Shown in pieces: positions 1 through 6,059 of a DNA stretch of 12,019 nt. Under the pieces are notes generated by a model, which ran no database searches, was not told the DNA's origin, and worked only from the letters and a program-made list of their open reading frames with translations. This stretch comes from Chloroflexota bacterium (lineage in GTDB: Bacteria > Chloroflexota > Limnocylindria > Limnocylindrales > CSP1-4): contig JAGDMV010000052.1 in NCBI GenBank assembly GCA_017860675.1, forward strand, positions 1-12,019, written 5' to 3'. Every line of letters starts with the position of its first letter. Position 1 is the stretch's first letter. The translations under genes were made by a program, and so were the position numbers.

Positions 1-159
1 GGCGTCCTGGATGTCGCCTAGCTTCTCTTGGGCGTCGCCCTGGACCTGCTTGGCCTTGCCGTGGGCCTGCTCTTCCTTGTCGCCGGTCAGCTTGCCGAGC
101 CCCTCCTCGATCGTGCCCTTGGCCTTGCTGATGGTGCCCTTGGTGTGCTCGTCGGTCAT
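1..159 (-). CDS. CsbD family stress-response protein (3' end beyond the window)
   Basis: The minus strand encodes MTDEHTKGTISKAKGTIEEG and then GLGKLTGDKEEQAHGKAKQV, the typical pattern of CsbD-like proteins: short, hydrophilic, Lys/Glu/Gly-rich, with a KG(T)xEE...GKLTGD core. These are general-stress proteins of unknown biochemistry, usually 60-70 residues; 53 codons are visible and no stop is reached at base 1. I chose the ATG at 157-159 because a GGAGG (minus strand, about 170-174) lies 10 nt upstream. An in-frame ATG at 166-168 would sit only 1 nt from it. The same frame stays open upstream to 390 and beyond, so this may be the C-terminal part of a longer protein (see the next entry). The GlsB-type gene upstream is also a stress-associated small protein. 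The family call is confident; the start is not. Confidence 0.85.
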   Translation of the reverse strand, partial: MTDEHTKGTISKAKGTIEEGLGKLTGDKEEQAHGKAKQVQGDAQEKLGDIQDA

Positions 160-496
160 GTCGATCATTCCTCCGGTTGACGTGTCGGCCTGTTCATGAG
201 GCTGGACTTCGGGTTCGGTCGAGCGCAGGGCAATGGCGGCACCGATGAGCAGCGCCGGCGCGGCCCCTGCCATCGCGACCAGCCGCGGAGCCCCGGCGAG
301 CCGGAGCCCGGCGCCGAGGCCAACCGAGGCGGCCGCGAGCCACCGAAGCGTCGAGTCGGGCAGTCGCTGCAGCGCGGTCGTCGCCTCCATCGCGCCGACG
401 CGCGCCACGTGCACCGACGCTCGCCAGGCGCCGCCGACGATAACGATCGGGAGCCTCGCTACCGGGCAAGCGCCACTCTGGCTCCTCGATCGTCAT
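160..496 (-). other. Open frame upstream of CsbD, likely small membrane protein, possibly frameshifted or fused to CsbD
   Basis: From the ATG at 388-390 the minus strand reads METTALQ-like sequence (METTALQ is really MEATTALQ), then LRWLAAASVGLGAGLRLAG and AGAAPALLIGAAIAL, two hydrophobic stretches. It continues with no stop into the CsbD frame at 159. Third positions are almost all G/C from about 450 to 220, which supports coding. The frame is already open at about 490 and reads PIVIVGGAWRASVHVARVGA before that ATG. A separate ATG at 494-496 has GGAG 6 nt upstream and starts MTIEEPEWRLPG, but its frame turns Arg-rich and non-coding-like after about 16 codons. A one-base change near 450-465 would join the two. 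So this is either a frameshifted membrane gene or a membrane-anchored N-terminus of the CsbD protein. No family recognised. Confidence 0.4.
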
Positions 497-555
497 ATCG
501 TGCTCCAGCCTCGAGTTGGGTTGGTGACGAGGTTGCCCGGCAGCGGCCCACGCAG

Positions 556-584
556 GGTCGGCCCCGTCCGGGGTTGGCCGGGCC
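556..584 (-). terminator. GC-rich hairpin downstream of the GlsB-type gene
   Basis: About 35-60 bases past the stop at 617 the DNA can fold: CGGCC at 558-562 can pair with GGCCG further on, and CCCC/GGGG can pair inside it. There is no T-run on the minus strand, so a terminator role is only a guess from position. Confidence 0.2.
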
Positions 585-616
585 CGAACTGTCGGTAGGG
601 GTCCCGAGATCCCCTC

Positions 617-883
617 TCAGCGGTGAAGAAGGCCACGCGGACGGGTCACGAAGCCCAAGACGACGGTGACTGCGATCGCGCCGAGCGTGGCGATCACGAT
701 GCTCTGGACGTTGATGCCGCTGACGGAGCCCATTCCGAGCACGCTCGTTGCGACGAAGCCGCCGACCAGGCCGCCGACGATGCCGAGGATGACCATCATC
801 AGCAAACCCTTCTGTGAGCCCATGACGAGGTTGGCGAGGAAGCCGGCGATGGCGCCGACCACGATCCAGGAGATGAGGCCCAT
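617..883 (-). CDS. GlsB/YeaQ/YmgE family small membrane protein (transglycosylase-associated family)
   Basis: An 88-residue protein starting MGLISWIVVGAIAGFLANLV. It shows the Gly-rich three-helix pattern of the GlsB/YeaQ/YmgE family (Pfam transglycosylase-associated protein): helix 1 at about 3-20, helix 2 at about 26-50 with GIVGGLVGGFVA, helix 3 at about 58-80 with IVIATLGAIAVTVVLGF. The family is an inner-membrane, stress-induced protein without proven activity, usually 80-90 residues, so this is full length. I set the start at the ATG at 881-883, not the longer open frame to 1222, because homology begins there and AAGGA lies about 10 nt upstream. The extra upstream residues are Arg-rich and lack family similarity. 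CsbD genes often sit near members of this family, as here. Confidence 0.9.
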   Translation of the reverse strand: MGLISWIVVGAIAGFLANLVMGSQKGLLMMVILGIVGGLVGGFVATSVLGMGSVSGINVQSIVIATLGAIAVTVVLGFVTRPRGLLHR

Positions 884-1371
884 CGAAATCCATTCCTTGC
901 TGTGGTGCGTCGCCGCTCCGGCGTACGCCGTCTGCGGACGAAGCCCCCGCCCGTCTGGGGACCGCGACGCGGTCAGGCGCCGGCTGGTCGGGTGATCGTG
1001 GCCACGGCTTCTACCTTGCGCCCTTGGCCAAGAGACCCGGCGAAGCCGGACGCTCTTGTCTCCTTGGCTGCGAACTGACCTTTGCGGTCGGTCGCGGCCA
1101 TTCGTCACCGTGACCCAAGCACGTGGACCCGATTCGGTCCAACCGATCAACGCCTGCGGTGACTTCCCAGGCGCAATGCCACTGTGCTGCCTGAGCCCCA
1201 CGGCGTCATTACGGTCCGTCATCAGCCCGGAGCCACCACGCGAACACGTCGCTGCTCGGGTGACTCAGCCGTTCCGCTTGAGCGGCTCGATCCCGGCCGG
1301 GGAGCTGACGATCGACGCGTTCAGCCGCGCCTGGCGACGCGCCGACGTGCCAGCCACCTCGGCACCCGGCC
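884..1371. other. Non-coding stretch with no recognisable gene
   Basis: No open frame here shows sustained G/C third-position bias or a recognisable product. The plus frame from about 1180 to 1370 reads some protein-like sequence (SGSIPAGELTIDAFSRAWRR), but it lacks a good start and ends in Ala/Gly/Ser-rich sequence. A weak inverted repeat, CCGGC-gaa-GCCGG, lies at about 1037-1050. The promoter of the GlsB-type gene should lie in 890-1000, but I see no clear -10/-35 pair. Confidence 0.4.
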
Positions 1372-1382
1372 GTGCCGGATCG

Positions 1383-1423
1383 GCTGCGGGAGCAAGCGCT
1401 GCGGGAGCAAGCGCTGCGGGAGA
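1383..1423. repeat. 15-bp tandem repeat, 2.7 copies
   Basis: GCTGCGGGAGCAAGC occurs at 1383-1397 and 1398-1412, and its first 11 bases recur at 1413-1423. Because 15 is a multiple of 3, the plus frame from a GTG at 1372 reads LREQALREQALREIL, then a plausible but unrecognised sequence to about 1555, where it runs into the tRNA complement. This may be a remnant of a coding region or chance. Confidence 0.8.
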
Positions 1424-1552
1424 TCCTCAGCCAGGTCGACGTTGACGGGCCGGAGATCGTGGCGGTCCACCCTGCGCCCAACGAGAATGCCTGGCTGCTC
1501 GGGCTCGTGGCCGTGCGCGAACAGCGGTTGCAGAGGCAACGAGAGGTGGGAC

Positions 1553-1629
<77 letters not shown>

Positions 1630-1678
1630 ACCGCTGGCGACCGTCGCGGCCGCCGCACTGCCCGATGAGGGCTTCGGA

Positions 1679-1684
1679 ATGGTA
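1679..1684 (-). promoter_or_regulatory. Possible -10 box for tRNA-Pro
   Basis: TACCAT on the minus strand, about 50 nt before the tRNA 5' end, fits the TAnnnT -10 pattern. No convincing -35 is visible. Confidence 0.25.
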
Positions 1685-1765
1685 CCAGAGGGCGTCTCGG
1701 GCGACCAGAGTCGCCGTCGGCATCGTTGACGGCTTCAGCAGCGGCACCGTCGGGCCGCCCGCGGA

Positions 1766-1800
1766 CCGAAGCCACGGGCCGAAGCCCCGGCCGAAGCCCC
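1766..1800. repeat. Short 12-13 bp tandem repeat, three copies
   Basis: CCGAAGCC recurs at 1766, 1779 and 1791 with GC-rich flanks (CCGAAGCCACGGG, CCGAAGCCCCGG, CCGAAGCCCCGG). The last two copies are identical. Confidence 0.6.
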
Positions 1801-1841
1801 GGCCCGACCCCTGGGCACCCCGATCGGGTGGACAGGCGCGT

Positions 1842-1870
1842 TTGACAGGTTTCGCTCGGCGGGTCACCCT
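1842..1870 (+). promoter_or_regulatory. Candidate promoter of the glycosyltransferase operon
   Basis: A perfect TTGACA at 1842-1847 is followed after 17 nt by CACCCT (1865-1870), which keeps only the A at position 2 and the final T of TATAAT. It lies about 160 nt before the probable translation start. The -35 is good and the -10 poor. Confidence 0.3.
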
Positions 1871-1944
1871 TTCCATCCCCCCCACATGGGGCCGGCCTCG
1901 AGCCGAGATCGACCGACTGCCATTCCCTCGGCAGACCGGTCGGC

Positions 1945-3195
1945 ATGGGCTCACGACAGCGCCACGCGCACGAGGTCTGGACCCCGCCAGGTGGCCGCGG
2001 CTGCGGCCCACTGAAAGGAGGGGTTCCCATCACCGGCATCGCCTACGTCTCCACCTACCCGCCGCGCCGCTGCGGCATCGCCAGCTTCACCCACGACCTG
2101 ACCACCTTCGCCAGCCGCGGCGAGATCGCCGTCCTGGACCCGCCCGACCATCGCGAGCCGTACCCGCCCGAGGTGCGTCTGCGGATCCGGCGGGACGTCC
2201 GCGACGACTACCGTGCCGCCGCCGCCACGCTCAACCTGCGGGGGCTCGACGCGGTCTCGCTCCAGCACGAGTACGGCATCTGGGGCGGCGAGGACGGCAG
2301 CTTCGTGCTCGACTTCGTGCGGGCCCTGCGGCGCCCCGTTGTAACGACCCTCCACACGATCCTCCGCCAGCCGTCGGCCGGGCAGCACCGGGTCCTCCGC
2401 GAGCTGGTCCGGGCGTCCACGGCGGCCGTCGTGATGTCGAACGCAGCCGCCGAGCTCCTGGCCCGGGTCTACGACGTCGACCGCACCCGCGTGGAGGTGA
2501 TCCCGCACGGCGTTCCCGACCTGCCGTTCGTCGACCCCGACCGGGCGAAGCCGCTCCTCGGCCTCGAGGGCCGGCACGTCGTCCTGAGCTTCGGGCTCCT
2601 CGGCCCGGGCAAGGGCTACGAGGCCGTGATCGAGGCGATGCCCGCCGTGGTGGCGGCAGACCCTGCGGCCTGCTTCGTCGTGGTCGGGGCGACCCATCCC
2701 GGCCTGCTCGCCTGCGAGGGCGAGGCGTACCGCGAGCGCCTGGTGGCGCGTGCCGGCGAGCTGGGGCTCGACGACCACGTCCGGTTCGTCAACCGCTACG
2801 TCGGGCGGGTCGAGCTCGGGCGCTGGCTGCAGGCGGCCGACGTCTTCATCACCCCGTACCCGAACCTTGAGCAGATCGTGTCGGGGACGCTGTCGTACGC
2901 GCTCGGAGCGGGGACGCCGGCCGTTTCGACGCCCTACGCCTACGCCCTCGAGGCACTCTCCGGTGGCCGCGGGATCCTCGTCCCGCCCGGATCGCCCGAC
3001 GCCATCGCGACCGAGCTGGCCCGGCTGCTCGGCGACCGCGCCCTGCGGGAGTCGATCCGCCGGCGCGCCTACGCGTACGGCCGGCGGATGGTCTGGCCGG
3101 CCGTCGGCGCCTCGTATCGGCGGCTGTTCGAGCGGGTCGCGTCGGGTGTGCCTGCGCAGACGGCTGCCGCGCTGGGGCGGGTGGCGAGTGCCTGA
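1945..3195 (+). CDS. GT4-like (GT-B fold) glycosyltransferase
   Basis: This is a 416-residue frame from the ATG at 1945; the true start is probably the ATC at 2029 (388 residues). It likely transfers a sugar from a nucleotide donor to a glycan acceptor in the cytoplasm; donor and acceptor are unknown. Numbering from 1945: the N-terminal strand is GIAYVSTYPPRRCGIASFT (31-49), the GT-B opening with the glycine-containing loop. Next come SLQHEYGIWGG (105-115), TTLHT (134-138), VIPHGV (185-190), then GLLGPGKGYE (218-227), the start of the C-terminal Rossmann domain. The nucleotide-sugar region is EQIVSGTLSYALGAGTPAVS (309-328). In classical GT4 enzymes an EX7E pair sits there; here the second Glu is replaced by Ser. 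Residues 1-28 lack homology, and the 1945 ATG has no Shine-Dalgarno. The gene overlaps the next by 8 nt (GTGCCTGA), so the two are probably co-translated. Confidence 0.88.
   Translation: MGSRQRHAHEVWTPPGGRGCGPLKGGVPITGIAYVSTYPPRRCGIASFTHDLTTFASRGEIAVLDPPDHREPYPPEVRLRIRRDVRDDYRAAAATLNLRGLDAVSLQHEYGIWGGEDGSFVLDFVRALRRPVVTTLHTILRQPSAGQHRVLRELVRASTAAVVMSNAAAELLARVYDVDRTRVEVIPHGVPDLPFVDPDRAKPLLGLEGRHVVLSFGLLGPGKGYEAVIEAMPAVVAADPAACFVVVGATHPGLLACEGEAYRERLVARAGELGLDDHVRFVNRYVGRVELGRWLQAADVFITPYPNLEQIVSGTLSYALGAGTPAVSTPYAYALEALSGGRGILVPPGSPDAIATELARLLGDRALRESIRRRAYAYGRRMVWPAVGASYRRLFERVASGVPAQTAAALGRVASA
2014..2023 (+). promoter_or_regulatory. Strong Shine-Dalgarno pointing to an ATC start at 2029
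   Basis: AAAGGAGGGG lies inside the conventional open frame of the glycosyltransferase. From GGAGG (2017-2021) the spacer is 7 nt to ATC at 2029-2031. There is no ATG, GTG or TTG in frame at usable spacing. The protein from 2029 begins exactly where the family homology does. Confidence 0.6.
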
Positions 3196-4276
3196 GCCTG
3201 CCCCCGTCCACCCCGTCTCCCGGGTCCACCTCGACGAGCTCTCCGACGACACGGGCGTGTTCCAGCACGCGAACGGGAGGCGGCCCGACCCGCGCCACGG
3301 CTACTGCACGGACGACGTCGCCCGGGCGCTGTCGGTGGACCTGCTCCACGCCCGCGAGCTGGGCTGGGTGGCGGTGGCCCCGAGCGTCGAGCGGGGAATC
3401 CGCTTCCTTTCAGCCGCCTTCGACCCTGCCGCCGGACGCTTCCGCAACTTCCGCCGGAGCGACGGATCCTGGGTCGACGGACCAGGTTCGGAGGACGCGC
3501 ATGCCCGGGCGCTTCTCGCGCTCGGCGAGGCGGTCGCGGCACTGCCGGCCGGGTCTTTGCTCGACAGGGTCTCGGGGCTGTTCGCGGCCGCTCTCCCGGC
3601 AGCTCTCGAGCTGACCTACATCCGGCCGCGGGCGGTGGCCCTGCTCGCCTGCGTGTCGGCGGATGGGGCGGACGCGGGGACAGTGGGCGCTGCCGGTCGA
3701 TCGATCGCCAATGCCCTCTGGGTGGCGTGCGAGCCGGCCCGGTTCGATCCCGATTGGCCGTGGCCCGAACACGCCGCCACCTACGAGAACGGTGTTGTGC
3801 CCCGGGCGCTGATCGTCGGTGGAGTCGCGCTTGGTCGGCCGCGGATGCTGGGCCTCGGCCTGGCGATGCTGGACTGGCTGCTCGAGCAGCAGGTAGACGC
3901 TGCGGGACACCTGTCGCCGGTCGGCAACCGGGGCTGGTGGCCGCGAGGACGCTCGCCCGCCCGGTTCGACCAGCAGCCGATCGAGGCGACCTCGCTCCTG
4001 CTCGCCGCCGCTGCGGCGCATGACGCCACGGGGTCCGATCGCTACCTGCAGGCGATGGAGGCCGCCTACGCCTGGTACCTGGGAACGAACGATCTTGGCC
4101 TTCCGGTGGCCGAGCCGTCGCGGGGGGCCGCATTCGACGGGTTGGGACCTGCCGGCGTGAACGCCAACCAGGGGGCCGAGTCGACGCTGATGTGGCTGAC
4201 CGCGCTCGAAGTGATTCGGCGCCGGCGAGGGTCGGGAGTCGTGCCCGCCCGCGGGCTGGTGGGAGCCGCCCGATGA
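3188..4276 (+). CDS. Predicted (alpha/alpha)6-toroid (six-hairpin glycosidase-like) protein
   Basis: A 362-residue protein of unknown activity, started at the GTG at 3188-3190 overlapping the upstream stop. Visible motifs: DTGVFQHA (21-28), HGYCTDDVARAL (37-48), SEDAHARALLALGEA (101-115), HAATYENGVVPRALI (195-209), FDQQPIEATSLLLAA (260-274), NQGAESTLMWLTALE (327-341). The repeated helix pairs with acidic and aromatic residues on loops suggest a six-hairpin toroid like those of glycosidases. No signal peptide or membrane helix is seen, so it is probably cytoplasmic. From memory, this domain is fused to a GT4 domain in some other bacteria and lies beside GH130 genes; here it is a separate, overlapping gene. 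Its stop overlaps the next ATG (ATGA at 4273-4276). It may process or bind the product of the glycosyltransferase (inference). Some annotations label it simply glycosyltransferase. Confidence 0.8.
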   Translation: MPEPAPVHPVSRVHLDELSDDTGVFQHANGRRPDPRHGYCTDDVARALSVDLLHARELGWVAVAPSVERGIRFLSAAFDPAAGRFRNFRRSDGSWVDGPGSEDAHARALLALGEAVAALPAGSLLDRVSGLFAAALPAALELTYIRPRAVALLACVSADGADAGTVGAAGRSIANALWVACEPARFDPDWPWPEHAATYENGVVPRALIVGGVALGRPRMLGLGLAMLDWLLEQQVDAAGHLSPVGNRGWWPRGRSPARFDQQPIEATSLLLAAAAAHDATGSDRYLQAMEAAYAWYLGTNDLGLPVAEPSRGAAFDGLGPAGVNANQGAESTLMWLTALEVIRRRRGSGVVPARGLVGAAR

Positions 4277-4547
4277 GCGACCGCACGGGCAGCCGCCCCA
4301 GCAACACCACCTCGCGCGGAGTCTTCCACCGCGATCCGGCCAACCCGATCCTCGTCGCCGCCGACCTGCCGTACCTGGCCAACAGCATCTTCAACCCGGG
4401 GGCGGCCATGGTCGACGGCGAGACGGTGCTCCTGGCACGTGTCGAGGACCTGCGGGGGATCTCGCAGCTCCAGGTCGCCCGGAGCGCCGACGGGCGTCCG
4501 GCTGGGAGGTCGGGTCGTGGCCGTCTGCGACCGCCAGGGGCCACCCC

Positions 4548-4625
4548 GCGGCGATCTCTGCGGCGACGCTGCGGCAACCGCACGGCGACCCAGCGGCGAC
4601 CCGGCGGCGATCCGGCGGCGACCGC
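4548..4625. repeat. 11-12 bp minisatellite, about 7 copies, inside the broken GH130 gene
   Basis: Units of the form GCGGCGAYCNN follow one another at 4548, 4560, 4571, about 4582, 4593, 4604 and 4615 (for example GCGGCGATCTCT, GCGGCGACGCT, GCGGCGACCCG, GCGGCGATCCG). The spacing is not a multiple of 3, so it does not encode a repeated peptide. Confidence 0.75.
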
Positions 4626-4638
4626 GCGTGCCCGGTCT

Positions 4639-4720
4639 TCTCCCGGACAAGCCTGGTGGGCTTGCCGGGGCGGCACGCGCGGCCGTTCTCTCCCGGACAG
4701 GCCCGGTGGGCTTGGCCGGG
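4639..4720. repeat. Pair of hairpin-forming repeats 50 bp apart
   Basis: TCTCCCGGACAAGCCTGGTG at about 4639 and its near-copy from 4689 (TCTCCCGGACAGGCCCGGTG) continue into GGGCTTGCCGGGG and GGGCTTGGCCGGG. The offset is exactly 50 bp (4641 to 4691). Each can fold: CCCGG-a-CAAGCC pairs with GGCTTG-CCGGG around a short loop, and the second copy partly keeps the pairing with G-T wobble. Confidence 0.7.
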
Positions 4721-4836
4721 ACAGGAACAGGGCATTCGGTGGCCGCCGGAGTGGTCCGCCGGGACAGGTCACGCACGAGACCGGCGCCGTGGGCACCAAC
4801 CAGCGGCCGCGGCCAGCGGGAATCCCGCGTCGGTAG

Positions 4837-4965
4837 TGCTGCCAGGCTTGAACGGGAGAAACGGCCCCCGGCGACCCTCCCTGTTGCAGGTCGGCGGCCT
4901 TGCCGGGTCGTGGTAGCGTCCCCGTTGGGCCGCGGTGACTGGTGCGGCTCGAGGAGGGACTGACC
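4837..4965. other. Leader region of the DUF4389 gene with possible -10 and clear ribosome binding site
   Basis: TAGCGT at 4914-4919 resembles a high-GC -10 box, but no good -35 lies 16-18 nt upstream. GAGGAGG at 4951-4957 is 8 nt before the GTG at 4966 and decides that start over the GTG at 4942, which would put the ribosome site inside the gene. Confidence 0.45.
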
Positions 4966-5829
4966 GTGACCGACCAGACCCCGCTCCCGCCGGCGGGTGA
5001 CCTGTCCGGCGAGCCGCCCGGGCCGCCGGCGAACGACCCCGACGCCGTCCCGCCCCCTGGCTCCGAGCCGACCCAGCCGATCGCGCCCGCCCCGACCGCG
5101 GCGGTCGTGCCGACGGCGCAAACGCCGATGGCTGTCCAGGTACCGACGGTGGCCGAGCCGCCGGCAGTTCCGCCCCCGCCCGCGGCCCCTCCGCCCCCTC
5201 CGCCGGCGGGCGCAGCGCGCGGACGCCCTCCCGCCTACACGATGGTCACCGTCTTCGACGAGACGGTGACGATGAACCAGCTGTGGGGCATCCCGCTCAT
5301 CGGCGTGTTCGTCAGGGGGATCCTGCTCATCCCCCACGCGATCATCCTCGCCTTCTACGGGATGCTCGTGTTCTTCCTGACCTGGGTGACCTGGATCCCG
5401 GTGCTGATCAACGGCCGATACCCGGCCTGGGGATACGACCTGGTCGGCGGCTTCATGCGCTGGTACACCCGTGTTTACGCCTACGGAACGCTCATGGCGG
5501 CGACGTACCCGCCCTTCTCGCCCTCTGCGCCGCACGACGTCGACGTCGCCTGGGACCTCGACCAGGAGGTGCCCCGCTGGGCGGGCATCCCGCTGCTGGG
5601 CCTGTTCGTCCGCTCGCTGCTGCTCATCCCCCACTTCATCGTGCTGTGGGCGCTCGGCATCGTGGCCAACTTCGTGAACCTGGTGGCGTGGATCCCGGTC
5701 CTCCTTTACGGCCGCTACCCGGCCTGGGGCTACCTGCTCGTCGGCGGCTACCTGCGCTGGATGAACCGGGTCGGCGCCTACCTGCTGCTCATGACCGGCC
5801 CGTACCCGCCGTTCAAGCTGGAGGACTGA
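4966..5829 (+). CDS. DUF4389 membrane protein with two tandem domains and a Pro/Ala-rich N-terminus
   Basis: A 287-residue protein from the GTG at 4966 (GAGGAGG 8 nt upstream). Residues 1-90 are low-complexity Pro/Ala/Thr, probably a disordered cytoplasmic or linker segment. Residues about 104-184 and 204-283 are two copies of the same unit: WGIPLIGVFVRGILLIPHAI / WAGIPLLGLFVRSLLLIPHF, each followed by a long helix, WIPVL(I/L)xGRYPAWGY, an RW...RV.AY segment and YPPF. This IPH...GRYP...RW...YPPF pattern is that of DUF4389, a membrane family of unknown function; I count two membrane hairpins. The copies are clearly similar, so an internal duplication is likely. No catalytic motif is visible. 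It is separated from amrS by 230 nt of repeats, so co-transcription is uncertain. Confidence 0.85.
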   Translation: MTDQTPLPPAGDLSGEPPGPPANDPDAVPPPGSEPTQPIAPAPTAAVVPTAQTPMAVQVPTVAEPPAVPPPPAAPPPPPPAGAARGRPPAYTMVTVFDETVTMNQLWGIPLIGVFVRGILLIPHAIILAFYGMLVFFLTWVTWIPVLINGRYPAWGYDLVGGFMRWYTRVYAYGTLMAATYPPFSPSAPHDVDVAWDLDQEVPRWAGIPLLGLFVRSLLLIPHFIVLWALGIVANFVNLVAWIPVLLYGRYPAWGYLLVGGYLRWMNRVGAYLLLMTGPYPPFKLED

Positions 5830-5870
5830 CCCCGGGGCCACGAGGCCGCGCGGGCTCCGCGCCGGCCGCC

Positions 5871-6008
5871 GCCTCGCGGGCCGATCGGGGGAGGACGGGG
5901 CCGCGCCTCGCGGGCCGATCGGGGGAGGACGGGGCCGCGCCTCGCGGGCCGATCGCGGCAGAACGGGGGCACGCCTCGCGGGAGGACGGGGCCACGCCTC
6001 GCGGGCCG
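5871..6008. repeat. 34-bp tandem repeat array, about 4.3 units
   Basis: GCCTCGCGGGCCGATCGGGG followed by GAGGACGGGGCCGC forms a 34-bp unit at 5871-5904 and identically at 5905-5938. A diverged copy lies at 5939-5972, a 23-bp copy lacking the middle at 5973-5995, and 13 bases of the next at 5996-6008. The unit is not a multiple of 3, which argues against coding. It fills most of the DUF4389-amrS gap. Confidence 0.92.
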
Positions 6009-6035
6009 TCCGGCCCTGTCCGGCTTCGGCTCAAC

Positions 6036-6050
6036 GCGCCACACTGGCGC
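6036..6050. promoter_or_regulatory. Perfect inverted repeat just upstream of amrS
   Basis: GCGCCA-cac-TGGCGC has 6-bp perfect arms with 3 bases between, ending 9 nt before the amrS ATG. It could be an RNA hairpin or a dimeric repressor site. No obvious Shine-Dalgarno precedes amrS. Confidence 0.3.
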
Positions 6051-6059
6051 CGATCGCCG

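Larger units (their letters stand above)
1630..1944. other. Intergenic region between tRNA-Pro and the glycosyltransferase operon
   Basis: The strands diverge here, so it should hold promoters both ways. It contains the possible tRNA -10 box, three copies of a 12-13 bp CCGAAGCC-type repeat (1766-1800) and one perfect TTGACA (1842-1847, plus). Overlapping open frames are Arg/Pro-rich and look like GC artefacts. Confidence 0.4.
4273..4836 (+). pseudogene. Truncated GH130 beta-mannoside phosphorylase (N-terminus only)
   Basis: It starts at an ATG overlapping the upstream stop (ATGA). Residues 19-74 match the GH130 N-terminus: HRDPANPILVAADLPYLANS, then IFNPGAAMVDGETVLLARVE and DLRGISQLQVARSADG. 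GH130 enzymes phosphorolyse beta-mannosides and are normally around 300 residues or more. After SADG (codon ending 4494) the frame becomes Arg/Gly/Pro-rich. One frame over, SGWEVG appears directly (about 4500-4517), which is what GH130 normally has next (SADGxSGWEV), so a single-base loss is likely. Homology then stops at a repeat tract (4548-4720). The catalytic Asp and phosphate-binding residues of the family lie beyond the break, so no active enzyme is possible. The frame formally stops at 4836 after 187 codons. An assembly collapse in the repeats could also explain the loss. Confidence 0.8.

Noticed and set aside
884..1371. Possible gene on the plus strand from 1056
   Set aside because: No ribosome site, uneven third-position bias, ends in a repeat, and no recognisable product.
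3069..4799. 576-codon minus-strand open frame opposite the toroid and GH130 genes
   Set aside because: Arg/Pro/Gly-rich shadow of recognisable plus-strand genes.
5871..6008. CRISPR array
   Set aside because: Units are directly adjacent without unique spacers, and no cas genes are present.
5283..6059. Upstream extension of amrS
   Set aside because: It overlaps the DUF4389 gene in another frame and the repeat array; amrS homology starts at 6060.
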